DNA of 64,000 nucleotides from Aurantiochytrium sp. KH105 (GCA_003116975.1 BGKB01000157.1:52967-116966); one strand, 5' to 3'; positions 1-10,105 are shown, counted from the first letter of the stretch. Program-made: numbers and translations. The notes: a model not told the origin generated them from the letters alone.

Positions 1-853
1 TCCATTCAGCTCCAATCTCTGGTACGAACGGAAAGACTTTCGGGGCCTTGTGCTCATGCACGAGGAAAACAATATTGTCGCTAGCGGCATTCATCCTATG
101 AAAGGACGACAACAGCTGAAGCTTTGATTCGTCGGAGTCTCGCATCTTGCGAGTCCAGGTGATGTCGACGCGCCCACCGGTCCAAGGACCTTCCTCTTGG
201 TACATCTTGATCTCCTCGACGTTGGGGGCAGCCTCGTGGTATCTTCTAATCTGTTCCAGCCCCGAAACAGTCATTTGCGTCTGCACTGTGAACTCGTTGT
301 CACCACAGTCGAGTTCCTTCAAAGGCGCCCACAGCTCGACCGCCATTGAGATGTCCTCGCCAACAGGCAATCGTCTCAGCAATGCGTCGGCCTCAAAGGT
401 GTCCCATTCTTTTACCGCAACAGGGATAAGAAAGTCGCCATCAATATTCTTCTGCGAGACCGAGGGGACGTTGGGGACTCGAGACGAATTGGAGTAGGCC
501 GAATTGCGGATTGTTTTTACGACACATGGCTGGCTGATCAGAACGGACACCTTTTCCTTGTTCGCATTCTCCAATTGAACCTTATTAGCGGCTGCGAGGT
601 GCTTCTTGAAAGCAGCCTTCAGAGCCGCGCGTTCTTGCTTTGTGAAAACGCCCTTCCCGTGCTGTTCTTTAATTTTGGTGAACAGTTCGTCTGCTTCTGT
701 AATCAGTGCCACCTCACCGGTCTTCCCCCAAGCTTTAAGCTGTGCCACAGTGATGGACTTTTTGAAATCCGCGATGGCCGACGTGGACACCGTGGACTCG
801 TCGTCGCTGCTCTCGCTCTCCTCAGCGTCCAACTCATCTCTGCTTGTACTCAT
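1..853 (-). CDS. Unknown protein, C-terminus cut off by window edge
   Basis: An open minus-strand frame runs from an ATG at 853 to the window edge without a stop, giving about 284 codons of an incomplete protein. It starts MSTSRDELDAEESESSDDES, an acidic Ser-rich segment, followed by a basic stretch (around residues 65-95) rich in Lys and Ala. A more globular part follows and includes WDTFEADALLRRLPVGEDIS and WTGGRVDITWTRKMRDSDES. I do not recognise a family and see no signal peptide or membrane segment. The frame lacks stops over more than 850 bases and its composition looks protein-like, so I consider it a real gene. The C-terminus and the 3' end lie outside the window. The leader upstream is GC-rich with a CG-dinucleotide run near 905-918. 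Confidence 0.7.
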   Translation of the reverse strand, partial: MSTSRDELDAEESESSDDESTVSTSAIADFKKSITVAQLKAWGKTGEVALITEADELFTKIKEQHGKGVFTKQERAALKAAFKKHLAAANKVQLENANKEKVSVLISQPCVVKTIRNSAYSNSSRVPNVPSVSQKNIDGDFLIPVAVKEWDTFEADALLRRLPVGEDISMAVELWAPLKELDCGDNEFTVQTQMTVSGLEQIRRYHEAAPNVEEIKMYQEEGPWTGGRVDITWTRKMRDSDESKLQLLSSFHRMNAASDNIVFLVHEHKAPKVFPFVPEIGAEW

Positions 854-1509
854 CGTAGCGTCGCTCGCCGAGGGCGCGCCGCTGGTCGTGCCTGGTCTCT
901 CCACGCGCGCGCGCGCGTGCCGCTCGCTGCCCGGGAGCGCCTGCTTGGGGTGGGGCGGGGCGCGGTTGCTTCTCTGCTTGCTCGCCCGTGTGGCTATTCG
1001 GGATCTGCTGGCCGCTGCATGAAAAAGATCAGGACAACAGGAAACGGGGCGATGATCATCACGCGCGGTGCTGGCTTAGGCTGGCCTGGTCTGGAGCAGT
1101 TTGCAGCCTGCGATCCGTCAACGATCATCAACGCGGCCAATAGAAATGCAAGCGACCCGACGTGCGATGTTGGAGATTCCGAAACAGTGATCCCACGCTT
1201 GACATTAACGAAAATAGAACATTTATGGCACGTTGTCTAAACGCATCTCCTGGTGAAAACGACTGTCTGTGAGCAAAACGGGGGATGCATGTACCAACAT
1301 GTTCATAGTCAGATGACACAAGCTATCGCATTTCCTCTTGAGATCAGCACTTCGAAGCAGAGTAGGATTACACCAATAGCGCATCATGATTTGCTTGACA
1401 TAAATCTTTGTGACTTGTGCTTGTTGCTTAGAAATCAACAAGCATGCCAAGCACGAGGGGAAAGCAAAAAAAGTCCTGAGACCGCTCTCATTTCCCTGTT
1501 TGTAAAAGA
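854..1509. other. Intergenic: leader of the left-edge gene and 3' end of the WD40 gene
   Basis: Nothing convincing is encoded here. The first 200 bases are GC-rich and hold an alternating CG run (about 905-918), as expected for the promoter and 5' leader of the minus-strand gene ending at 853. From about 1200 the sequence turns AT-rich and would be the 3' untranslated region of the WD40 gene. Short open frames are present but start at non-ATG codons or have low-complexity composition. Confidence 0.5.
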
Positions 1510-2496
1510 TTACAATATCGAACAACTAGGGTAGTCCGGCTTTGCAGGAACGTATTTATCTATCCGTGCCGGCTGAAGATCTGCGTCCACTTCTGCTGGC
1601 GATGCAAGGACTTCCTCGGTGGGCAGCACGGCCTCGGTGCCTAACAGCACGCGCGTTGAGGCGCCCGTCTCCGCATTCCAGACACGTACGCTCTTGTCCT
1701 CCGATCCGCTCACGATCGCTGACCCCCAGAGAGAGACTGAGTACACAACCGTCGCGTGTCCTTGCAAGACGTGCAGCGAGTCTCCGTTGCGCGCGTTCCA
1801 GACTCTGACCGTCTTGTCGTAGGACCCGCTCACGATGCGGTCTCCCTCGAGCGCGACAGAGCGCACCAATTTGGTGTGTCCTTCGAGGACGCGGACGAGC
1901 TGGAAGGAAGGCATGGCGTAGACCCTCACCTTGTAGTCCCAGGATCCGCTCACCATGTGCTGCGTGTCGATCGCGACCGCGGTGACCGTCTTTCTCGCCT
2001 CCGTGAGGACGTGGCGCGGGCCGCCGCTGGCCCGGTCGAAGACGCGCACGGTCTTGTCGCCCAACCCGGCTACGAGCAGGTTCTCGTGGGCGGCAACGCT
2101 GTTGACCTCCGCCCCGGCGTCAATCCTCATCGTTTCTCGGCCGCTGATCTTGTCCCAGACGCGGACGGTCTGGTCGCCGGATCCGCCGCCGGAGATGATC
2201 TCGTCGCCGTCGAAGATGACGCTGTTGACAAAGCCGGTGTGGCCCAGGAGGGCGTGCAGGACAGAGGCGGTGGCCAGGTCGATCAGGAAGAGGCCGCCTT
2301 CGACAGTCCCCAAGGCTGCCAGCGTGCCCTGCACGGCCACAGCGTTGGCCTCTCTGTTGTCGGGCGTCTTCATCTCCAAGACGAGGGCGCCGTCCTTCTT
2401 GCTCCATGCGCGCAAGCAGCGGTCGTCCCCGCTGGCAGCCAGCACGAGGTCGGCGGCCTGCGCGACGCTCCACACGTAGCCCTCGATGCGGCCCAT
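1510..2496 (-). CDS. WD40-repeat protein with C-terminal CaaX-like prenylation motif
   Basis: This 328-residue protein is almost entirely WD40 repeats, predicting a seven-bladed beta-propeller that acts as a protein-interaction scaffold. Visible repeat units include SGSYDKTVRVWNARNGD and SGSEDKSVRVWNAETG, with GH and WD/VW signatures at regular 40-residue spacing from residue 5 to about 285. No F-box, LisH or other domain is attached. The ATG at 2496 follows a GC-rich leader. The last four residues are CSIL, placed after a flexible Pro- and Asp-rich tail. Cys followed by three residues ending in Leu matches the pattern used by protein geranylgeranyltransferase I, so membrane anchoring is plausible but unproven. 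The closest functional class cannot be told from WD40 repeats alone. Confidence 0.85.
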   Translation of the reverse strand: MGRIEGYVWSVAQAADLVLAASGDDRCLRAWSKKDGALVLEMKTPDNREANAVAVQGTLAALGTVEGGLFLIDLATASVLHALLGHTGFVNSVIFDGDEIISGGGSGDQTVRVWDKISGRETMRIDAGAEVNSVAAHENLLVAGLGDKTVRVFDRASGGPRHVLTEARKTVTAVAIDTQHMVSGSWDYKVRVYAMPSFQLVRVLEGHTKLVRSVALEGDRIVSGSYDKTVRVWNARNGDSLHVLQGHATVVYSVSLWGSAIVSGSEDKSVRVWNAETGASTRVLLGTEAVLPTEEVLASPAEVDADLQPARIDKYVPAKPDYPSCSIL

Positions 2497-3547
2497 GGCG
2501 GCGGCGACGGCGGCGACGGCGGGGCGAGCGACGCGAAGAAGCGCCGCGAGCGACTGCGGCTGCGGCGGGCAAGGGCGAGGAGGAGGGACTCGAGCGAGGG
2601 GAGGAGAAGATGGGCAAGATTGAATGGATGGTCAGCTCGGGCCGATGTGGCCTTGGCGCGATCTCCGCGGGGCGCGCGCGCGGACGGCGCGTGCCGCGGC
2701 GGCGCCCGCGCGGAGGGGGGGAGGGGGGGGAGAGAAGCTGCTTGCGCCTTGCACGCCCGCCTGCCGCGCGGTCGCGTCGCGCGCGGGGGCGAAGGGGCGG
2801 GTGTTAGGTGTTTGAGCGGAGGGCCATGGCCAAGCAAAGCCTTGTGACGTACGTACGTTCCTTCGAGTGATATCACAGGAGTTGTTCTCCCGCTTTCGGG
2901 GGAATTTCGAATCGAAGGGGAAGAAACCAAAGCATATACTCTCTAATCTTGGAGAAAACCATGGTTGGAAAGTCTTTCTCCGGCACGAGCACCTTGATGA
3001 TCCAACCAACGACGGCGACACTTCACTCGCAATCATTTGTGTGCTCTCGTATACTACTCCCTCTTTGACGAAATGTCAAAACTATGCTTTAAAGGCGACA
3101 CAACTGAATCAAGCACTCTGCACCGTTTTTTAAAAATGGAACGGTCACAGCTGATTTTGTTAATTTGAACCAGTGTTTTCACTTGTTCAGCGTATGGGTG
3201 GAAGGCGCACAAGGCATTCCTCCACTTTAAAAAATATACGAGGAAAATTAGACCTCGACTTCATTGACGAACAGAGATGTATTGCTTTGTTTTGTTTCTA
3301 CGGTAAGTCCGCAATCAAAGGATCCGTCTCTTGCCAAAAGGGATCTGCGTTTGTGAACTACGTTCAGTTGTCGCAATAGCATGCGTTGTTTACTCCACAC
3401 ACAAAAGTATACATGGCGCCTACCAAGAATGTGATAGCTAAAAATTCACGCTGTGTCCAAATGGTTCAGTTTTCATGGCGAAGGTACTGACTGTTGGGAG
3501 AGATGATCTTGTCAAAAGAGTCGCATTCAGGTCATAGAGAAAAATAT
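2497..3547. other. Intergenic: WD40 leader and sulfotransferase 3' region
   Basis: Bases 2497-2820 are extremely GC-rich with G-runs (2716-2732) and form the leader and promoter of the minus-strand WD40 gene. Bases 2860-3547 are AT-rich and non-coding in appearance, matching the 3' flank of the sulfotransferase gene. Two short open frames on the plus strand (near 2867 and 3173) have no recognisable content. I see no RNA gene. Confidence 0.5.
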
Positions 3548-4729
3548 CTACGAGTCAGAGGGAGACGCGGCGTCACGCTCTTTCTGGAGCTGCCCATTGC
3601 ACGGTCCCCATATCTTCTCATTCCAAAAGCTCTGGCTGACTTTACAAATGTACTCCACTTGCTCCGCCGTGTATGGATTGAATACTTTTTCAGACTTGCG
3701 CTTGAATCCGCCGTCGCGTTCATGCATGACGCACTGCAAACCAATCTCAGGCGCAGGCATGCTATCTTCTCCCTGTATATCTCGCAAATGCTGCAAAAGT
3801 TGCAAGACCTCTTGCTCGAAATTGTTCACGAGGTTCTCAAAGTAAAACAGCCGCACAGGCCGTCCTCGTTCATCTTTCCAGCGCTTGCCCGTAATATCCT
3901 CCTTCTTGGAAAGCCAGAAGCCAGTGTGATTCGCCCAGCCTTCTCCTTTGGCCCAGACAAAATCTTGCCATATTGGGTCCTCGAACTTGCTCAGATCAGT
4001 GCTCCCTGTGTGACTGTGAGAATACACGCGGTTGAATTCCGCCATCAAGGTATCAAAAGGGCTTCGCAGAACAACAACTGTACTTACGGCATCTCGGACG
4101 TCGTCTTTGCTTCCTTTTGCAGGAACGTAGCTATTCTTCCCTTTTTTCCAGCAATTCTTGCATGGATAATGCGTTTTGACGGCAACGACGGTCCGGTCGC
4201 GTAGCATTTCTGCGAGGAACCCACCTTTGTAAAGCTTACGATCGTCGTACATACTGCCAGTGTACAGGCGAGAGCCTTGTTGGATGACGTGCCGGGTCCA
4301 GGTGTTTCCGGACCCTGGATACGATGCCAGAGCAATTGGCCCATTTGCGTGGTCCTTTTTCATTATGTGGAGCGGCATATTGCATTCGCGTGGAAGGTGT
4401 GAGGCAGAATCGCGTGGCGTCAATGACGCATTTTGCGCCTTGAAATTCTCGCTTCCACCATAGACCCCACGCAGAGGTGACCGCTCATTTTGCTGCTTCC
4501 CCTGAAACATCAAAGCATCAATGTCGGACTCTTTTAGAAATCTGGCGGACCCAAAGATACACAACAGCACGATGCCGAGCAAGGCCACAGAGCTCAACAT
4601 GAGTCTAAAGGTGACCTTGTTTCTCTCGCCAAAGATCGAAGAGGGGTCCATGCGAGCTATCTTGCCGACTGAGACGGAGTATATTTCATCCGTCTTGCCG
4701 CCGATTGGCAAAGGTTGCACGCGATTCAT
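3548..4729 (-). CDS. Type II membrane sulfotransferase, WSC-domain-containing (WSCD) type
   Basis: The 393-residue product has a short basic cytosolic tail and one membrane segment (roughly residues 40-62, around LSSVALLGIVLLCIFGSA), then a lumenal domain, the layout of Golgi sulfotransferases. The motif ASYPGSGNTWTRHVI matches the 5'-phosphosulfate-binding loop of PAPS-dependent sulfotransferases, and VVVLRSPFDTLMAEFNR matches the 3'-phosphate-binding strand with its Arg and Ser. The phrase around the first motif resembles WSCD1/2-like enzymes, but no WSC domain is present here. It would transfer sulfate from PAPS to a carbohydrate or protein acceptor. The ATG at 4729 is used because the frame upstream has only non-ATG starts. 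Extracellular matrices of thraustochytrids contain sulfated polysaccharides, which is a possible but unproven role. Confidence 0.82.
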   Translation of the reverse strand: MNRVQPLPIGGKTDEIYSVSVGKIARMDPSSIFGERNKVTFRLMLSSVALLGIVLLCIFGSARFLKESDIDALMFQGKQQNERSPLRGVYGGSENFKAQNASLTPRDSASHLPRECNMPLHIMKKDHANGPIALASYPGSGNTWTRHVIQQGSRLYTGSMYDDRKLYKGGFLAEMLRDRTVVAVKTHYPCKNCWKKGKNSYVPAKGSKDDVRDAVSTVVVLRSPFDTLMAEFNRVYSHSHTGSTDLSKFEDPIWQDFVWAKGEGWANHTGFWLSKKEDITGKRWKDERGRPVRLFYFENLVNNFEQEVLQLLQHLRDIQGEDSMPAPEIGLQCVMHERDGGFKRKSEKVFNPYTAEQVEYICKVSQSFWNEKIWGPCNGQLQKERDAASPSDS

Positions 4730-6268
4730 TCTGCCAAGTGGAGGTGACCTGTTCGCGAGTTCTGTGCGTAGCAACAAAAAGCTGGACGACCGCGTTCGAT
4801 TTTAAATAAAAAGCACGGGATCAAACGGTTCAAGACGATGTTACAAAGCTGCGCAGCACCGACTTGAGCAAGCGATCGTCTGATGCGGATGTCCTGGAGC
4901 TTGCTGGTTAAATGCCAAAAGAGAACAGAATCCGGGGCGGCTCAAAGAAGGTTTGCTTGCCCAAGATGAGAAGAGAGCGCTCAGGCAGATGGCTCCACCG
5001 CTCCTTTATGGCGCAGGTGGGCCGGCACGGGAGCAAACGCGCCAAAATTCGTTCCGTCGACTAATTGTCGTCTTACAAGCGTTTGTGAGACTTCACTTTT
5101 CAAGAGTAGCCGTATACTGCTTTGCTCAGTATTACCCGAGAATCCTTGGAGCAAGAGGCCTTGTGCGTGCACCTCAAGGTTGTCTCGCGCGCGCCTGAAA
5201 AGAGTATATTAGGTTTCTGCGATCCCTCTCGCATGCTTTGAACGATCCCACTTGCTACTTGGCAATGTTCGAATGGCTGTAAAACGCGCGAGCCGGCCAA
5301 TCGGGAGAGAAGGGCCCCCCGTCGGAAAATATTTTCCATAAAAAAATTGTGCCACGGCAAAATCAAACGGTCACCCGATTGTCGCGTATTGAAAAGAGGA
5401 ATCTTTACTGACTGTGAGGCCGAAAAATATTCCCTCTGTGCCGATTTCAGCAGTGATGCGGTCTACTTAGGGTATTCTCATAGGAGACTCTTACTTCTTC
5501 AATTTTAGGTCCGCACACCGCGGCAACCGTTGCGCACGGCTGGCAACCAGCTGACAACCAAAAGAAACCCAGTAAACACCATCGTACAGTCCTGTGAGCA
5601 TCAGTATGAGGGAAAGAAATTGCGAAAAAGCGATGACGGCACCGATTGAAGCACCTGGGGCACCCGTAAGTCAGTGATTCGTTACCAAATCAATCGGCCC
5701 GAAAGACGGCCACTGTCACTGTTGATTGATTCATCCAAAAGGTGTTGACTTTGGGAGTGTTCGATGTAGGCCTGCGTAACGGCCTTCAGCGATGCGAGGC
5801 CATTGCGGAAGTAGTGAGCAGGGAGGGGCTCATTGGCAAAAGGGACTTTTTGTCTTGCGTTTACACCAAAGGGCCCGTTTTTCGTGCTCGTTCAGTCGTG
5901 ACTCGCCAATTCGCGCCGCAGATTAAGCTGCGGAGCAGACCATGCTGAGATTCATTTCGAATCCTTTAAATTAAAAGTCACGGCGCGATTCAATCCCAAG
6001 CGCGTGTATGAGGACACCTACCATGCGATTCATTCCAAATCGCAAGTTGCGAGTCGCGCAAGAATAGAAGCCCTTGAGGAAAAGTAAAGTTCAGTCACCT
6101 GAGCGGCAATGAATTCTTGCGCTTATCACCCCGGGTTGGCAATAAGATCACATTCAGGCGCCACCGTTTTCTTTAGAAGCTTTACTGTTCGTCTGAACCA
6201 ATTAGAGCTGATTGATTTTTTTTTAATTAAAATAAGAGTGTTGCGCACAAGACAGAGAGGAAAAGCAT
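4730..6268. other. Intergenic 1.5 kb, no gene supported
   Basis: This long spacer separates the sulfotransferase start from the stop of the first MDR gene. It is AT-richer than the genes and contains only short frames without recognisable content. Three degenerate copies of a GATTCA(A/T)TnC-type word occur between 5950 and 6050 (5951, 5988, 6026). I found no tRNA-like T-arm or obvious RNA gene. It should contain the sulfotransferase promoter and the MDR 3' flank. Confidence 0.45.
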
Positions 6269-7387
6269 CTAGTCCATGATTGTCTTGATGACCATTTTGC
6301 CTCCAGTTTGGTAGTCCGATTTGAGAACGTCAACAAGGTTGTCATCTTTGAGGCCAAGCACGCGATCAATCTTCGTGGCCAGCTCCTTGGGTAGCATTGT
6401 GAAAAGTCTGTAAAAAACCTTGAGCTGGCGCATGATGCCGCCCTCCTCAAGCCAGGGACCTACGAGAAAGAAATAGGATGGCTTCTTGGGATCATTCTTC
6501 TTGGAGCGCAATTCCTCAGGAATGCCCTGGCCGCTGAGATTGCCGTAAATGAGAACAACGCTTTCGTCCGGCATGATTTCGTAGATGTCGCTCGAGACGT
6601 CGCCCGCGATCGCGTCAAAGGCAAGCGTAGCATCGTACTTTTGCACAGCCTTGGAAAGGTCCGTTTTGAAGGACTCGACATCGGTGCGAACAATGTGGTC
6701 GGCCGGCACGTTGTGCTCCTTGAGGATCTTGACGTTCTTCTCTCCGCGCACCACACAGACAACGTCAACATCGTAGACCGGGGCGGCGCGGAGAAGTTGC
6801 AGACCGAGAGCTGAGTTTGCCGCAGTATGGACAAGAGCCTTGTGGTGGCCTTCCTTAGCGATCTCAAGCATGGACAGCGCCGTAAGAGGATTGATGAACG
6901 TTGCGGCGCCTTCCTTGTAGTCCACGTTTGATGGCAGCGGAAGGATACCTGAGGGAGCAGAGATGGCGTACTCGGCCCAGAATTGGCCCGAGAAGTTCAC
7001 CGAAACTGCGGCAACGGCGGTACCCAGCTTGGCCAGGATGTACGAAGGAACGCCGCCTCCCGAGGCGACCACCTCGCCAGACCCTTCATAGCCAATGCCG
7101 TACGGGTACTTGATGTCAGCAGCCCTGTACCCAGCCGTACCCAGGGCATTGTACATGTCGCTCGGATTCACGGTCGTGTAGTGCACCTTGATGAGGATCT
7201 CTCCCTTTTGAGGCACGGGCACAGGGACGCGGCGCACCTCGAGCTCGCCGGGAGCCACGGTCTGCACGGCCCACATTTCCTTGGGGACCTCGAACTTGGG
7301 GTTGTAATACAGCTCGTTCGAGACGCCGCCCAGGAGGGCCGCGCCGGCAGCCACAGCCACCAGCAAGAGCGTCATGAGGCCGGGCAT
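6269..7387 (-). CDS. Membrane-anchored MDR (quinone oxidoreductase/enoyl reductase-like), copy A
   Basis: The 372-residue protein starts with a hydrophobic segment (residues 3-22) that could be a signal anchor. A medium-chain dehydrogenase/reductase follows: a GroES-like half with VPVPVPQKGEILIKVHYTT, NPSDMYNALG and YPYGIGYEGSGEVV, then a nucleotide-binding half with LVHTAANSALGLQLLRAA, the AxxxxG-type cofactor loop of zinc-free quinone oxidoreductases and mitochondrial enoyl reductases. No zinc-ligand cysteines are seen. NAD(P)H-dependent reduction of a quinone, enoyl or similar substrate is expected, but the substrate cannot be read. The frame is open about 600 bases further upstream. The ATG at 7387 is chosen because homology and the hydrophobic start begin there and the upstream part is low-complexity Arg/Ala. 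It is the first of three tandem paralogues on the same strand. Confidence 0.85.
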   Translation of the reverse strand: MPGLMTLLLVAVAAGAALLGGVSNELYYNPKFEVPKEMWAVQTVAPGELEVRRVPVPVPQKGEILIKVHYTTVNPSDMYNALGTAGYRAADIKYPYGIGYEGSGEVVASGGGVPSYILAKLGTAVAAVSVNFSGQFWAEYAISAPSGILPLPSNVDYKEGAATFINPLTALSMLEIAKEGHHKALVHTAANSALGLQLLRAAPVYDVDVVCVVRGEKNVKILKEHNVPADHIVRTDVESFKTDLSKAVQKYDATLAFDAIAGDVSSDIYEIMPDESVVLIYGNLSGQGIPEELRSKKNDPKKPSYFFLVGPWLEEGGIMRQLKVFYRLFTMLPKELATKIDRVLGLKDDNLVDVLKSDYQTGGKMVIKTIMD

Positions 7388-7490
7388 CGTCGTGAACTTT
7401 GCCAATCGGCTCGGTCGATCCCAGGGTCCGACTCTCTCTCGGTCAGCCTCCGCGTCTCTGCGCGACGGCTCAGGCCCGGCTCCGGCGCAA

Positions 7491-7525
7491 CGTGGCGTGG
7501 CGTGGCGTGGCGTGGCGTGGCGTGG
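7491..7525. repeat. CGTGG pentanucleotide microsatellite (7 copies)
   Basis: Seven uninterrupted CGTGG units lie about 105 bases upstream of the start codon of MDR copy A, probably within its promoter or 5' leader. Confidence 0.9.
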
Positions 7526-8290
7526 GCAGAGGCGAAGCGACGCACGCTCGGGGTTGCGGTTCTGCCTCGCGCCTCTCCTCGTCCCTGTGCGACCCGCGGC
7601 GCCTGACCTGTGAGCCTCCGTCCAATCTACTCTGCCCGCGGCCGTGCTCTGCGCCGCACGCTCCGCTCGCGGCGCGGAGACGGCGTCGCCCTCGGGGTCG
7701 TCGTCCGGGCCCCCTGCGCGGCGGCCGGGAGACGAGGTCGAGACGGGTGGATAGGGGCGGCCGCGGCCCAGGCGCGTCGCCGTCGCTCCGCCGCAGCGCA
7801 ACGCGGACTCGCGCTGCCGCGGCAGGCTTCCTGCGCTTCCGGTGTACGTATACGCCTGAACGCACGGCGCCCTCTTCTTCCTCCCTCCCTCCTCGGGGCG
7901 CCGTCGACGAAACGTCGGGGAGCGACCGAGCCGGCCGGCGGCAGCGGCACGCAGGGCGGACGACGGCCGCCGAGGCGGGTGCGATGCGCGGCGTCTGGAC
8001 ATGGCGGCCCTTGAGGAGATTCCCCGGGAAGCGAACCAGCGACCACCTCCGTGTTGGCCAGGACGTAATTGTTGCTGCCCAGCCAGATGCGGGTAACATC
8101 ATTCATCATTGGCATGGCACGGAGGGAAAAGTTGGGGTGGGAAACGAAAGAAGATTTCGGTCACCTTGGTGGTCAAGAGACGACGGACGACGGGCACGTG
8201 AGCGTCCGCAGCCTGCCGCTGGCAACCGGTACGGAAGAAAGCAGCAACCTCCTTGTACGCAGAATGCGAAAAGCGATGAATCGACAAATA

Positions 8291-8346
8291 GATGGATGGA
8301 TGGATGGATGGATGGATGGATGGATGGATGGATGGATGGATGGATG
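8291..8346. repeat. GATG tetranucleotide microsatellite (14 copies)
   Basis: Fourteen uninterrupted GATG units, followed by degenerate copies to about 8374, lie downstream of MDR copy B and upstream of copy A. The tract is likely length-polymorphic. Confidence 0.95.
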
Positions 8347-8478
8347 AACAGGTGAATGGATGGATAGGCGGATGAGAGTGGCTGTTAATATCATCATTAC
8401 GCCACCAAGGCTTTTGGTCATGACCTTGAGATGTGAAAAAGGTAGAAAAAAGTTTAAATGATTTGTTATTGTTGTTCT

Positions 8479-9708
8479 TCACAGGCCTGCTCGTCCATCA
8501 GACTTGTGCGGCATGCGCATAATAACCTTGCCGCTCTTCTGGTGGTCCGCGTACGCATAAAGCAAGTCAATGAGAGCAGGATCGTCCATGCTGATCTCGC
8601 GATCCACCGAACTGGCGAGCTCGTGAGGCAGCATACTGAACTGATAACGCGATACCTTGAACAAACGCCTCAATCCGCCCGCAATGAGCCAGGGGCCAAC
8701 AAGGTAATAAGAGTACGGCTTTTGCGCATCGTTCTTCTTGTCGCCAAGTTCTTCCGGCATGCCCTCGCCGCTCAAGTTACCATACGTGTAGACGCGCGCT
8801 TTTTCGGGCATCGCGCCGTAGACGGCGCGAGCGACATCACCGCCGATGGCGTCAAAAGCGAGTGTCGCTTCCGTCGAACGCACGGCTCGCTTGAGATCGC
8901 TCTTGAAGTTGGCCACGTCCGTTCGCACAACGAGATCAGCCGGATGTTTCATTGTCTGGCGCAGCATACGCGCGTTCTTCTCTCCACGCACAACAGCCAC
9001 GATCTTGATGCCAAACGCCGGTGCCGAGCGCAAGAGCTGCAGTCCTAGCGTCGACGACGCCGCCGTATGTACCAGCGCCTTGTGGCCCTCCTCCTGAGCG
9101 ATAATGAGCATACTCAGGGCCGTAAGCGGGTTTACATTGGCAAGGCAGCCCTCGCGCAAATCGACGCTGTCGGGAAGCGGAGGGGTGTTTGAAGGCTTGG
9201 CGACAGCGTACTCGGCCCAGAACTTGCCGTCACCCGCCAGGTCCCGTGTCGAGACACGCCACTTGCGCAGCATTGCCCAATAACCAAGGAGACCGCCACC
9301 AGAGCCCACGACAACACCGCTACCTTCGTATCCAATGCCGTGCGGGTATGTGGGCTCTGTAGAGAGTTTGGATCTGTCCATGGCACAATAGATGTCGCTT
9401 GGGTTGACGGGCGCGTGGCTCATCTTGATGAGCACCTCGCCGCGCTTCGGCGTCGGCACGGGGACGCGGCACACCTCGATCTTGCCTTTGGCAGTAGTTT
9501 GCAGCGCCAACATTTCTTCGGGCCTCTTTTTGCCTTCAGCGTTGTACACGCGGCGACCGACGATCACGCCAATCACGCCACCCACCGCGAGCGGCACAGC
9601 CGCAAGCCATAGCGTCGACGTTAGGTTCGGGGTCCAAGTCCATGACACTGACGCTGTCGAGGCTGGCGACGCCGACGGCGCCGAAGACGCCGGCGCGGTG
9701 GACTCCAT
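8479..9708 (-). CDS. Membrane-anchored MDR (quinone oxidoreductase/enoyl reductase-like), copy B
   Basis: The 409-residue protein is a paralogue of the gene at 6269-7387. It has an Ala/Ser/Thr/Pro-rich N-terminus (1-30) not present in the other two copies, then a membrane segment (about 33-55, AAVPLAVGGVIGVIVG) followed by GRRVY. The MDR core shows VPVPTPKRGEVLIKMSHAPV, NPSDIYCAMD, YPHGIGYEGSGVVV and the cofactor loop LVHTAASSTLGLQLLRSA. Like copy C it contains a WRVSTRDL segment that copy A lacks, so B and C look like the closer pair. The ATG at 9708 is preceded by an AGCG-repeat tract at 9719-9736. Substrate unknown; the N-terminal anchor suggests a membrane-associated enzyme. Confidence 0.85.
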   Translation of the reverse strand: MESTAPASSAPSASPASTASVSWTWTPNLTSTLWLAAVPLAVGGVIGVIVGRRVYNAEGKKRPEEMLALQTTAKGKIEVCRVPVPTPKRGEVLIKMSHAPVNPSDIYCAMDRSKLSTEPTYPHGIGYEGSGVVVGSGGGLLGYWAMLRKWRVSTRDLAGDGKFWAEYAVAKPSNTPPLPDSVDLREGCLANVNPLTALSMLIIAQEEGHKALVHTAASSTLGLQLLRSAPAFGIKIVAVVRGEKNARMLRQTMKHPADLVVRTDVANFKSDLKRAVRSTEATLAFDAIGGDVARAVYGAMPEKARVYTYGNLSGEGMPEELGDKKNDAQKPYSYYLVGPWLIAGGLRRLFKVSRYQFSMLPHELASSVDREISMDDPALIDLLYAYADHQKSGKVIMRMPHKSDGRAGL

Positions 9709-9718
9709 GGCTGTCTCA

Positions 9719-9736
9719 AGCGAGCGAGCGAGCGAG
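9719..9736. repeat. GAGC/CTCG tetranucleotide tract in the leader of MDR copy B
   Basis: An AGCG-iterated tract ends only about ten bases upstream of the start codon of MDR copy B. In the sense orientation of that gene it reads CTCG repeats. A CTG-rich run at about 9780-9815 lies further upstream in the same leader. Confidence 0.85.
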
Positions 9737-10105
9737 AAAACGAGCGCTCCCTCTCGTCTGCGACTCGCGGCGTTCTGTCGCTGCTGCTGCTGCTACTGTT
9801 GCTGCTTCTGCTGCAGCGGCTGGTGGGCTGGCTGACTGCGCTTTCGGAGTCTGTGGTCGGTTCTGCCGGGAAATCTCAGGCTATCCTTCCGTCTTTGGGT
9901 CCCAGTCGCATACCATGGTGAATACTACACCAACCAGGGCTCTTTCTGGCTCCAAGCCAAGACGGCGGCCGCAAGTTCTCTGGCAGGCACATCAATGTAT
10001 ATGCATTGCACCATGACGAGGCATCATTTAAAGATAGATGGAATTGAATGCAAAAGACGGAGAAAGCTCGCTTTTTTGGGCGGGGGTTAACACTTTCGTC
10101 TACTA
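9737..10105. other. Short spacer between MDR copies B and C
   Basis: This holds the promoter and leader of copy B, including CTG-rich repeats near 9780-9815, and the AT-richer 3' flank of copy C. No gene is seen. Confidence 0.5.

Larger units (their letters stand above)
7388..8478. other. Spacer between MDR copies A and B, GC-rich promoter half
   Basis: Bases 7388-8040 are GC-rich leader and promoter sequence of MDR copy A. They contain seven perfect CGTGG repeats at 7491-7525. Several long open frames occur here on both strands, but their Arg/Ala/Pro-rich composition is typical of GC-rich non-coding DNA. Bases 8040-8478 become AT-richer, hold a GATG tetranucleotide array (8291-8346) and form the 3' flank of copy B. 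Confidence 0.5.

Noticed and set aside
1756-2847. Plus-strand 363-codon frame over the WD40 gene
   Set aside because: Antisense mirror of the WD40 coding region and its GC-rich leader; composition is Asp/Gly/Arg/Ala-rich without a family.
5951-6050. GATTCA-type words as transposon ends
   Set aside because: Copies are too degenerate and no target duplication or transposase is present.
7399-8355. Plus-strand long frame between MDR copies A and B
   Set aside because: Starts at a non-ATG codon, is Arg/Pro-rich and ends in the GATG microsatellite read as MDGW repeats. GC-driven artefact.
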